In this document: in pieces, positions 36,618 through 45,016 of the stretch
Layout of the letters: the number at the start of each line of letters is the position of its first letter
How positions within the stretch are numbered: position 1 is the stretch's first letter
Assembly: GCF_003814875.1 (NCBI RefSeq)
Contig: NZ_RKQF01000001.1
Span: 4,898,001 to 4,962,000, forward strand
Reading direction: 5' to 3'
DNA from: Streptomyces sp. Ag109_O5-1
GTDB taxonomy: Bacteria > Actinomycetota > Actinomycetes > Streptomycetales > Streptomycetaceae
DNA length: 64,000 nt
The notes under the pieces: generated by a model
What the model was told of the DNA's origin: nothing
The model's input: the letters and a program-made list of their open reading frames with translations, nothing else
The model's database searches: none
Translations under genes and position numbers: made by a program

Positions 36618-36803
36618 GGCCCCATGATGCCGCACCGGACCGACCCCTTCCGGCGCGGTGACCGGCCAAGTGCGCACGACAGTCCGTTCTCGCACGGACC
36701 ACGCCTGGGCCTCCGCGGTGAGCGGCCGGCTGGGCCTCCGCGGAGAACGGCCGAGTGCGCCGCCGTCCCGGGAAGGACGGCGGCGCGCTGTTCCACTCTC
36801 GGG

Positions 36804-38465
36804 TCAGCCCTCCTGGAAACCCCGCAGGATCACCTCGAACTGCTTGCTGGTGGTGTCCCAGTCGTCGGCCGGTGAGGCCTCGTAGACGGCGTACTCGGTG
36901 CCGGCGCTGTTCATGTACCCGACGTCGATCGCATGGTAGGGCCCCGGGAAGTAGTGGGGCGCGTCCTGGGCCCGCGCGTTCCAGGTGTACTCCCAGCGGA
37001 CGCCCGGCTGGTCGCGGAAGAGCTCCTCCTTGAGAGTCAGCTCGTTGTAGTCGATCAGCCGTTTCGAGACCTGCTGCTGCAGGTTCTTCATGTGCGCGTA
37101 CGAGGTGCTGAAGTCCGGCGCGGTGTCGACGGCGACCCGCACGAGGTGCTTGCCCTTGTCGGGCGTGAAGTCGACCTGCTGGAGGCCGTCCTGGTCGATG
37201 GAGACGGACCGCTTCCACCCCTTGGGCAGGGAGATGCTGAAGCCCACCGGGTCCTTGCGCCGCTCCCAGCCGACGGGAACCGTCCCCTGACCGATCCCGC
37301 CGCTCGGCGAAGCACTGGCGCCGGCACTGGTACCGGCAGCCGGAGCCGACGAGGCAGAGCCGGAGCCGCCGGAGCTGCCCGTGCCGAACTGCTGCAGCCC
37401 GACCGCGACTCCCCCGCCGACGACCGCCGCGAGGGCGACGACCAGGGCGAACGTACGCAGGCGGTACCGCTTCGCCGGTGCGGGCGCGGGCACGGACCCG
37501 ATCGTCACCGGCGGATACGGCGTGCCGGCGGCCGACTGCAGACGGGTACCGGTGCCGGTACCCGAGCCGATGCCGGACCCCATCCCCGTGATGTCGTACC
37601 CCGACCGTCCCGTCGGCACATACGCCTGCGCCCCGCTCGGCCGCCGTCCCTCCGCCGCCTCGGCGAGCATCTGCTCGAGTTCCTCGGGCCCGGGCCGCTC
37701 GGCCGGTTCCTTGCGCAGCAGCCCGGTGATGACCGGTTCCAGCGGGCCCGCGTTGAGCGGCACGCCGGCCTCGTCCTCCACGACCGCCTGCATGGTGGTC
37801 AGCGGTGAGGTGCGGCGGAACGGCGAGCGCCCCTCCACCGCCGTGTACAGCGTGGCGCCCAGCGCCCACAGGTCGGAGGAGGGACCCGGATCGTGCCCGC
37901 GCACGCGCTCCGGCGCGAGATAGTCGACGGATCCCACGACCTCCCCGGTGCGGGTGATGGTCGTGTCGCCCTCGATCTGCGCGATGCCGAAGTCGGTGAG
38001 CAGGACCCGGCCGTCACGGCCGAGCAGCACGTTGCCCGGCTTGACGTCCCGGTGCAGCACACCGGCGCTGTGCGCGGCACGCAGCGCGCGCAGCACCCAC
38101 AGCCCGATCCGCGCGGCCTCCCGCGGCTCGATGCGCCCCTGCTCCTTGACCGCGTCCGCCAGCGAGTGGCCCTCGACCAGTTCCATGACGATCCACGGCC
38201 GGCCGTCGTGTTCGAGCACGTCGTGGACGGTGACGACCGCGGAGTGGTTGATACGCGCCGCGGCCCGGGCCTCGGCCCGGGTGCGGGCCAGCAGGACGGC
38301 CTGTTCGCTCTCGGAGACGTAGAGCGCGGCCGTCAACTCCTTGATGGCGACCGCCCGGTGCAGCACCTCGTCGTGGGCGCGCCACACCCGCCCCATGCCG
38401 CCGCTGCCGATACTGTCGGCGATCCGGTAGCGGCCCGCGATGAGCAGGCCCTGCATCTGATTCAC
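36804..38465 (-). CDS. Membrane Ser/Thr protein kinase with related extracellular domain
   Basis: 553 residues from the GTG at 38465, chosen for the GGGG box 6 nt upstream (an ATG at 38456 is the alternative). Kinase domain (about 11-265) with GSGGMG, K42, HRDVKPGN (D140), DFG (158-160) and LAPER. A linker rich in Gly/Thr/Ser precedes one TM helix (about 345-365, FALVVALAAVVGGGVAVGL) and a Ser/Ala/Gly stalk. The outside domain has WERRKDPVGFSISLPKGW and RWEYTWNARA, matching the neighbours. It is the third kinase in the series. Confidence 0.92.
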   Translation of the reverse strand: MNQMQGLLIAGRYRIADSIGSGGMGRVWRAHDEVLHRAVAIKELTAALYVSESEQAVLLARTRAEARAAARINHSAVVTVHDVLEHDGRPWIVMELVEGHSLADAVKEQGRIEPREAARIGLWVLRALRAAHSAGVLHRDVKPGNVLLGRDGRVLLTDFGIAQIEGDTTITRTGEVVGSVDYLAPERVRGHDPGPSSDLWALGATLYTAVEGRSPFRRTSPLTTMQAVVEDEAGVPLNAGPLEPVITGLLRKEPAERPGPEELEQMLAEAAEGRRPSGAQAYVPTGRSGYDITGMGSGIGSGTGTGTRLQSAAGTPYPPVTIGSVPAPAPAKRYRLRTFALVVALAAVVGGGVAVGLQQFGTGSSGGSGSASSAPAAGTSAGASASPSGGIGQGTVPVGWERRKDPVGFSISLPKGWKRSVSIDQDGLQQVDFTPDKGKHLVRVAVDTAPDFSTSYAHMKNLQQQVSKRLIDYNELTLKEELFRDQPGVRWEYTWNARAQDAPHYFPGPYHAIDVGYMNSAGTEYAVYEASPADDWDTTSKQFEVILRGFQEG

Positions 38466-38650
38466 GTTGCCCCGCAATGCTCTTGTCAGGGTCAGACTAA
38501 GGACCGGCCTGCGGTCATGGAACCAGCGGGGTCCCATGGAGACAGCACTGTGACGGTTCTCGCTTCTCATACGGGATGTGAACGAAATCCCCTCATGGGA
38601 ACGGGAACCAACCACCCCGGCAACGCGTTGACCACGCCTCGGCCCGGGTG

Positions 38651-38740
38651 CGTGTACGACCGCCGCTCAGCCTGTGTACGTGTACGACCGCCGCTCAGCC
38701 CGTGTACCTGTACGACCGCCGCTCAGCCCGTGTACTTGTA
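38651..38740. repeat. 28-bp tandem repeat at the 3' end of the pseudokinase gene
   Basis: Three copies of a 28-bp unit (38651-38678, 38679-38706, 38707-38734) plus a partial fourth. The innermost copy includes the last codons (TG then stop) of the gene ending at 38723, so the terminal codons and TGA are repeated downstream. Confidence 0.85.
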
Positions 38741-41317
38741 GGTCGCCGACGCCTGCTCGTACAGCCTGGTGACCTCGTCCCGCTCGGACTCCGGGCCGCG
38801 CACCTGCACGATGTGGTACCGCCCGTCGATCAGGAAGACCATGTTGCGCACGAACAGGTCGCCCTCCTGGCTGTCCGTCCACGTGAACTGCCCCTCGGCC
38901 GACACCTGCTGGCCCACCGTGATGGTCCGCAGCCCGCCTGCCGTGGCCCAGCTGGAGTCGCGGTACGGCTGCAGCTCCGGCTCCTTGTCCCGCTGATACG
39001 TCATCGGGTCGTTCCCGTACGCCGCCGCGCTGTCCCGCCCGGCCACCACGATCAGCTCGAACTTCCCGTGCGAGTAGATCACCTGGCCGCTGCCGTTCCT
39101 CGGGGTGCGGCTCCAGCCCTTGGCGACGGCGACCTGGAAGCCGTCCGGGTCGCTGCGCAGGGTGAACCCGTCGCCGACGGAGGCGCCGCCGGTCGAACCG
39201 GAGGTGGTCTGCGTCTCCGTGGACGGAGTCGAGGTCGGCGTCGGGGTGGACCTGGGGCTCGGGCTCGGCGCGGTACTGACCTCGCCGGCCGCGCCCGTCC
39301 GGTCACCGGTCCCCGCGCCGCTGTCGTCCGCGCTGCCCTTCTTCGGCAGGAACAGCATGGCGTACGCGACCGCCGCGGCCAGCAGGAGCAGGACCAGCAG
39401 AAGCAGCGTACGGCCCAGTCTGCGCGGGGACCTGGCCTCCTGCCGGGCCCGCTTGTGCCGGCCGTGGGTCGCCGGGAGCCCGGCCTTGCGCCTGCGGACC
39501 AGCTCCCCGCGGCGCCGGACGATCGGCAGCCGCTTGGGGTCGGCGGGCGGAGCGGCGACGACATACGTACCGGCGTCGGGCTCGGGCGCGGACCGCACCA
39601 GCGAACGCAGCCAGCCGCGCAGTTCCTCGAAGTCCAGCCGCTCGGTGGGGTCCTGACGCAGCAACGACTCCACGACCGGCCTGAGCGACCCGCACTCCTC
39701 CGCGAAGGCGGGCGGCTCCGAGCACACCAACTGGACCAGTTCGGCCGTCGACTCCTCCGGATACGGCGCGTGTCCCTGCACCGCCCGGAACAGCAGCGCG
39801 CCGAGCGCCCACAGATCGGTGGCCGGTCCGATGGGCGCCGCCAACTGCCAGTTCTCGTGCACCGGCCCGGCCTGCTCCGGCGCCCACCGCTCGGTCACCG
39901 GTCCGACCACGGTCATCCGCACCTGCCGCGCCCGCTCGGCGGCCAGCGCGGTGGCGGGCCCGCGCCGCCCGGGGACGGGAGCGGCCGGCTCGGCCCAGCG
40001 GACCGCGCCCTGCGCGGGCAGCACCGCCTGCTGCTGGTTCGGACGAAGGGCGGGCACCTCGGCGCCGGGCGCCGGGAGCGCGGTGCGCTCCTGATCGGCC
40101 GCCACCGCCGGGCTCGCACCCGGCTGGGGGCGCGGCACGGCTCCGTGCCAGGGCGAGGGCGCGCCCCGCACACCGTACGGATCCGCGATCTGCCCCGGCG
40201 GCCCGCCCGGCCCCTGCGCCTGCGCCTGCCCGTTGGCGTACGGCGGTTGCGTCCCGCCGTTGGCCTGTCCCGGAAGGTACGGCGGTTGCGGCGCGCCGGT
40301 GTCGGCGTCGGCCGGCGGCCGGGCGCCGGGCAGCGCGGCCCGCCCGTTCTGCTGGGCCTCCTGGACCCGGGCCGCGGCCCTGGCCCCCGCCCGGTACGCG
40401 GCGATCGCCCCGGCCCGGGCGGCCCGGATGTCCGCACCGGTCTCCAGCGCCCGCCGCTCCACCGCGCCCGTACCGCTCTCGCCCGAACCCTCGTCCGGAC
40501 CGGCCGACGGCAGGCCACCGGCAGCCCGCGCCTGAATGGCGGCGCGCCTCGCGGCCTCGGGATCCGCCTCCGGGACACCGGGCACACCGCCTTGCCCGCC
40601 GGTACCACCCTGTCCGCCGACTCCCGCGACTCCGGAGGAACCTTCCGCCTGGCCGACCGGACGGGGACCGCCGGCCTCGCCTCCGCTGTCTCCCTCCGGA
40701 ACCGGCACCGGGTCGTACCCGCACAGCGCCTCTTCCGCCGCCCCGACCGCGAGGCCGGTCAGCATCACCCGGCCGTCGTCGCAGACGAGGACCGTGCGGG
40801 CGGTGATGTTGCGGTGCACCCAGCCGTGCGCGTGCAGCACCCGCAGTGCCATCAGCACGTCGGAGGCGACCTCGGCCGCCCGGTACGGGGTCAGGGGCTG
40901 CTCGGCGAGCACCGCCGCCAGCGACCGTGCGGCGACCGCCTCGCTGACGATCCACAGCGAACCGCCCTCGGCGAACACGTCGAAGACCTGGTCGAGCCGT
41001 GGGTGGTCGGGGATCCGGGCGGCGGCCTGTGCGGCCTCGACGGCACGGCGCACCGCGGGATCGCTCGGCCGGCGTGTCGCGGTGCGGGCCGCCGGCGGTC
41101 GGCGCGTACCACGGTCACGGGCTGTGAACCCGTCGGGCAGCCCCTCCGCGTCGAGCACCTCCGCCTCGACCACCTCGGGCAACGGCACCTGCCGGACGAA
41201 CACTTCCTGCCCGCTGTAGGTGTCGAAGGCCCGGGTCTCGGTGTGTTCGTACTCGTCGGAGGGGGGCAGCGGCAGGCGGTAGCGGTCGGCGAGCACCCGA
41301 CCCGCATAGTCGTCCAC
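38723..41317 (-). CDS. Membrane pseudokinase with extracellular PsbP/Mog1-like domain
   Basis: 864 residues from the GTG at 41317, fixed by a GGGGGAGG box 4 nt upstream. It has the outline of a Ser/Thr kinase, but every catalytic element is changed. The glycine loop is absent (PLPPSDEYEH), the VAIK Lys is Arg (VFVRQV, R42), HRDxKxxN reads HRNITART (N170 for the catalytic Asp) and DFG reads TGL (187-189). A 250-residue Gly/Pro/Ala-rich insert sits between the catalytic loop and the C-lobe (ATDLWALGALLFRAVQG). One TM helix (LLLVLLLLAAAVAYAMLFL) leads to an outside domain (RSDPDGFQVAVAKGW). It cannot be a normal kinase; a scaffold or allosteric role among its active neighbours is likely. Confidence 0.9.
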   Translation of the reverse strand: MDDYAGRVLADRYRLPLPPSDEYEHTETRAFDTYSGQEVFVRQVPLPEVVEAEVLDAEGLPDGFTARDRGTRRPPAARTATRRPSDPAVRRAVEAAQAAARIPDHPRLDQVFDVFAEGGSLWIVSEAVAARSLAAVLAEQPLTPYRAAEVASDVLMALRVLHAHGWVHRNITARTVLVCDDGRVMLTGLAVGAAEEALCGYDPVPVPEGDSGGEAGGPRPVGQAEGSSGVAGVGGQGGTGGQGGVPGVPEADPEAARRAAIQARAAGGLPSAGPDEGSGESGTGAVERRALETGADIRAARAGAIAAYRAGARAAARVQEAQQNGRAALPGARPPADADTGAPQPPYLPGQANGGTQPPYANGQAQAQGPGGPPGQIADPYGVRGAPSPWHGAVPRPQPGASPAVAADQERTALPAPGAEVPALRPNQQQAVLPAQGAVRWAEPAAPVPGRRGPATALAAERARQVRMTVVGPVTERWAPEQAGPVHENWQLAAPIGPATDLWALGALLFRAVQGHAPYPEESTAELVQLVCSEPPAFAEECGSLRPVVESLLRQDPTERLDFEELRGWLRSLVRSAPEPDAGTYVVAAPPADPKRLPIVRRRGELVRRRKAGLPATHGRHKRARQEARSPRRLGRTLLLLVLLLLAAAVAYAMLFLPKKGSADDSGAGTGDRTGAAGEVSTAPSPSPRSTPTPTSTPSTETQTTSGSTGGASVGDGFTLRSDPDGFQVAVAKGWSRTPRNGSGQVIYSHGKFELIVVAGRDSAAAYGNDPMTYQRDKEPELQPYRDSSWATAGGLRTITVGQQVSAEGQFTWTDSQEGDLFVRNMVFLIDGRYHIVQVRGPESERDEVTRLYEQASATYKYTG

Positions 41318-41613
41318 GTTGCCTCCCCCGGCCGCCCGGTTGGTCAAATCCGTTCGTTTCGCGGCCCGTTCCGTATCCATACCTGGATGTGTACGGTCCG
41401 CAACCACTCACGATACGTGCCGGAGGCAATTCGCATTGTGGGGATGCGAATTTGTCACCGGGTCTCTCGCGAGGAGACCCAGGCGCTCACCCACGGAGGC
41501 ATCGCATCGGGGACAGCGACGAAGAGCGTCGCTGCATGCGGCATGCCGGGCGTGGAGCAAAGCTGCGGCGTCCCTCGCGGAGCCAGGTGAAAACGAACGC
41601 CGGAGGGGAGGAA

Positions 41614-43704
41614 TCAATTCGGGTCGAAGGACGCCGTCAGTGTCTTCCAGGTGTCCTTGCGCAGCTCACTGCTCCAGCCGGCGGCCTTCGCGGTGTACAT
41701 CAGCGCGTACCCCTGGTCCGAGCTGACGACGAACCCCCGGTCGATCGTGTGGTACTTGGTACCGCCGTCGACGTAAGTGAACTCCCAGTCGGCCGTGTTC
41801 CAGCTCCGATAGCTCACCTGGGCTATGCGGATCTTCTGGTACTGGGAGCGCACCATGTAACGCTCCTGGTTCTCCCAGTCGGCCACCGGGTCGTCCTTGG
41901 GTGTGCTCGTCCATGCGACCAGCAGCTTCTGACCGTCCGGCCCGGTGAACCGGTCTCCGGCGGAGCTGCTGGTCTGGAACTTCCACCCCTTGGGCAGCCC
42001 GATCGAGTACCCCTGGCTCCCCTTGTACGTCTTCACCGCCGACCCGCTGTCACTGCCACTGGAGTTCGACGCCGAGGTGCTGTCGTCGCTCGACGCGTCC
42101 GAGTCCGCGTCGCTGCCGGAGGTCGAGGCAGCAGAGGTGTCCCCGTCCGTCTTGGTGCCGCCGCTCGTGTCGTCCTTGGTGGAGGAACCGCCGCCGGACC
42201 CCGAACCGGAACCGGCGCTCGCGCTCGCACCCGAGGTCGCCACCGCCTTGGAACCGCCGCTCTTGCCGCTCCCCTTGCTGTCGCTGTCGCCGCCGCCCCA
42301 TGTGAGGGCGAGCACCGTACCGAGCACCGCCAGCACCACCACCACGGCGATGATCACCAGGGTCCGCTTCGGCACCACGTCGGTCAGCGGTGCCCGGGGC
42401 ACGGGCCGGGGCGCCAGGTCCAGATCCGGCGGCGGCATCTGCGGCCACCCCGAACTCGCCTTCCCGGCAGTGGGCTTGCCCCCGGCCGGCGAACCGGTCG
42501 ACCCGGCCCCGCCACCGACGGCCGAACCCCCGGCACCGACGGAACCCGAACGCGCGGTCCCGGCCGAACCCGCTCCCGAGCCGGAACCGGATCCGGTGCC
42601 GCCGCCCACGCCGGTACCGGCCGTGCCGGCCGCGTCGGCACCCGCGTCGCCGGTCTTCGTCCTGGCCGCGGCCGAGGCGCTCGCCGACGCGGCGGCCTTC
42701 CGCACGGACCGCAGCTTCCCGCGCAGCTTCTCCCCGGCCTCCTCGCCCCGCTTGGCCCCGGCGCTCTTCTCCTCGACCGGCGCGTCGGGCTGCGGAGGCA
42801 GCGGTACGACCCGGGTGGCGTCCGCCGGCACCTCCTCCGGCGCGTTGATCACCGAGTTGAGCATCGCCCGCGCGCCCGCGTCGTCGAGCCGCTGGGCCGG
42901 GTCCTTGGTGAGCAGCCCGTAGATGACGTCCTTGAGCGGCCCGGCGTTCTTGGGCTCCTCCAGCGGCTCGGTCATCACCGCGGTCAGCGTGGCGATCGCC
43001 GACCCCTTGTCATAGGGCGGGGCGCCCTCGACGGACGCGTACAACAGGCCGCCGAGCGACCACAGGTCGGCCGCCGGGCCGGGCTTGTGACCGCGGGCCC
43101 GCTCCGGGGAGATGTAGGAGGGGGCACCGACGAGCATGCCGGTGGAGGTGATGGACGGGTCGCCCTCCACCTGGGCGATACCGAAGTCGGTGAGCACGAC
43201 CCGGCCGTCGGCCTCGGAGATCAGCACGTTGGACGGTTTCACGTCCCGGTGCAGGATGCCCTCGCGGTGTGCCGACCGCAGCACGTCCAGGATCGCCAGC
43301 CCGACCTCGGCCGCGCGCCTGGGCTTCAGCAGGCCGTCCTCCCGGATGACCTCGGCCAGCGACTTGCCCTCGACCAGCTCCATCACGATCCAGGGCCGGT
43401 CGTCCTCCTCGACCACGTCGAAGACCGTCACCGCGCTGTTGTTGCGGATCCGGGCGATCGCCTTGGCCTCGCGCAGGGTGCGCGTGATCAGGCGCCGCTT
43501 CTCCTCCTCGTCGATGTTCGACGGGAACCGCAGCTCCTTGACGGCCACCGTCCGGCCGAGGGTCTCGTCCTCGGCCCGCCACACCGTGCCCATGCCGCCG
43601 CGGCCGAGCACTCCTCCCAGCCGGTACCGCCCGGCGAGAAGACGCTCGCTGTTGTCCTGACGAGTCCCCTGACGAGAAGTACCCGCCCGCTCCGCCTCCG
43701 ACAT
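41614..43704 (-). CDS. Membrane Ser/Thr protein kinase with related extracellular domain
   Basis: 696 residues from the ATG at 43704 (GAGGGG upstream; an ATG at 43716 is less likely). Kinase domain (about 25-290) with GRGGMG, K56, HRDVKPSN (D154), DFG (173-175) and SPER, all intact. A long juxtamembrane region rich in Ala/Gly/Lys (about 300-470) precedes one TM helix (LVIIAVVVVLAVLGTVLAL). A Ser/Asp-rich stalk and an outside domain of about 140 residues follow (QGYSIGLPKGWKF, WEFTYVDGG). Fifth in the series; probably the SCO4775 equivalent by order. Confidence 0.92.
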   Translation of the reverse strand: MSEAERAGTSRQGTRQDNSERLLAGRYRLGGVLGRGGMGTVWRAEDETLGRTVAVKELRFPSNIDEEEKRRLITRTLREAKAIARIRNNSAVTVFDVVEEDDRPWIVMELVEGKSLAEVIREDGLLKPRRAAEVGLAILDVLRSAHREGILHRDVKPSNVLISEADGRVVLTDFGIAQVEGDPSITSTGMLVGAPSYISPERARGHKPGPAADLWSLGGLLYASVEGAPPYDKGSAIATLTAVMTEPLEEPKNAGPLKDVIYGLLTKDPAQRLDDAGARAMLNSVINAPEEVPADATRVVPLPPQPDAPVEEKSAGAKRGEEAGEKLRGKLRSVRKAAASASASAAARTKTGDAGADAAGTAGTGVGGGTGSGSGSGAGSAGTARSGSVGAGGSAVGGGAGSTGSPAGGKPTAGKASSGWPQMPPPDLDLAPRPVPRAPLTDVVPKRTLVIIAVVVVLAVLGTVLALTWGGGDSDSKGSGKSGGSKAVATSGASASAGSGSGSGGGSSTKDDTSGGTKTDGDTSAASTSGSDADSDASSDDSTSASNSSGSDSGSAVKTYKGSQGYSIGLPKGWKFQTSSSAGDRFTGPDGQKLLVAWTSTPKDDPVADWENQERYMVRSQYQKIRIAQVSYRSWNTADWEFTYVDGGTKYHTIDRGFVVSSDQGYALMYTAKAAGWSSELRKDTWKTLTASFDPN

Positions 43705-43873
43705 GCGTCCCCTCATGCAACCCGCCCTGACAGAGCCTCCATTGTCCCTCACCCGACAAGTGCCCAACGCCCAGGGGGCCCCTGACCGCACATCGGGGCC
43801 GGCCGATCGGAACCCCCGGTGACGAGGGCGTCACTCGGGCCGGGATGATGGGCCGCGACAAGGGAGGACCCGG

Positions 43874-44917
43874 ATGCCGTCGCTTCGGACACTGGTGGCC
43901 ATACCGGTCTCTCTTGCCCTGCTGCTCACCCCCGTGATCGCCGGTTCCGCGTCCTCGACGGAGGCCACGAACCCGTTCCTGTCACAGTTCGTCACCAAAG
44001 GCGGAGCACCCGCCGCCGCCCTCCTGGTCCACGACGGCGACGACGTCCGCTACGCGGTCGCCGGCCGGGGCATATCCCGCGCCGACCACTTCCGCGCCGG
44101 CAGCATCACCAAGACCTTCATCGCCACCGTCGTACTGCAACTGGCCGCGGAACACCGGCTGTCCCTGTCCGACCGGGTGGACCGGTATCTGCCCGGGCTG
44201 ATGCGCGGGCGCGGCACCGACGGGCGGCGGATCACCCTGCGCGCGCTGCTCAGTCACACCAGTGGGCTCGCCGACTTCACCACGGTCACCCGGGGGCTCG
44301 TCCCTCTCACCCCGCTTCAAGCCGTACGCGTCTCGCTCACCCTCCCTTCGACCCGGCCGGGCCGCTACTCGTACGCCAGCACCAACTACGTCGTGCTCGG
44401 CATGGTCATCCGGCAGGTCACCGGTCACTCCTACGCCGTCGAGGCCCGGCGTCGCATCATCACCCCCCTCCGTCTCACGGGCACCTCCTTCCCGGGCACC
44501 CGCACCTCACTGCCCTCCCCGCACGGCCGCGCCTACGCGGCGGACGGCTCCGACGTCACCGAGCTCGACCCGCGCGTGGCCGGCGCGGCGGGTGAGCTGG
44601 TGACCACGCTCGACGACCTGGACCGCTTCTACGCGGCACTGCTGGACGGCGAGCTGCTGCCCCCGCGCCGGCTGCGCGAGATGCTCGACACCCGTGCCGC
44701 ACATGGCGTGTACGGCCTGGGGATCTTTCCTGTGAAGCTGCCGTGCGGGACCACGGTGTGGGGGCACAACGGCCGGATCGAGGGCAGCTATGTGCGGAGC
44801 GCTGCGTCGATCGGCGGCCGTCGTGTCCTCACGTTCCGTGTGAACACGACGGCGGTGGCGGACCCGGACCTCGAACCCGCACTGCTCGCGGCCGAGTTCT
44901 GCCCTCGCAGTTGGTAG
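43874..44917 (+). CDS. Secreted serine hydrolase (class C beta-lactamase/DD-carboxypeptidase fold)
   Basis: 347 residues with a signal peptide (1-29, VSLALLLTPVIAGSASS). Active-site motif 1 is SITK (S77, K80), motif 2 is YAS in RYSYASTNYV (about 178) and motif 3 is HNG in VWGHNGRIEG (about 294). Such proteins act on D-Ala-D-Ala peptides of the wall, on esters, or as beta-lactam hydrolases. It lies outside the cell beside kinases that appear to sense wall signals. The substrate cannot be decided. Confidence 0.88.
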   Translation: MPSLRTLVAIPVSLALLLTPVIAGSASSTEATNPFLSQFVTKGGAPAAALLVHDGDDVRYAVAGRGISRADHFRAGSITKTFIATVVLQLAAEHRLSLSDRVDRYLPGLMRGRGTDGRRITLRALLSHTSGLADFTTVTRGLVPLTPLQAVRVSLTLPSTRPGRYSYASTNYVVLGMVIRQVTGHSYAVEARRRIITPLRLTGTSFPGTRTSLPSPHGRAYAADGSDVTELDPRVAGAAGELVTTLDDLDRFYAALLDGELLPPRRLREMLDTRAAHGVYGLGIFPVKLPCGTTVWGHNGRIEGSYVRSAASIGGRRVLTFRVNTTAVADPDLEPALLAAEFCPRSW

Positions 44918-45016
44918 AACGGCCGGGGTCCGGGGGAAGATCCCGGCCCCGGGTCGCTCGTTCGGGTGAGGTTCGATGCCTCCGGGTGGAACCGAGCGGG
45001 CCGCCGCGGACGAGAC

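Noticed and set aside
23230..38740. The two short tandem repeats as minisatellite-type phase variation switches
   Set aside because: They begin at stop codons and do not change the reading frame of the gene; a switch function has no support.
41408..41617. Minus-strand 69-residue protein with CPRC between two kinase genes
   Set aside because: It overlaps the 3' end of the kinase gene region, has no ribosome site, and the rest is low-information sequence; the CPRC is probably chance.
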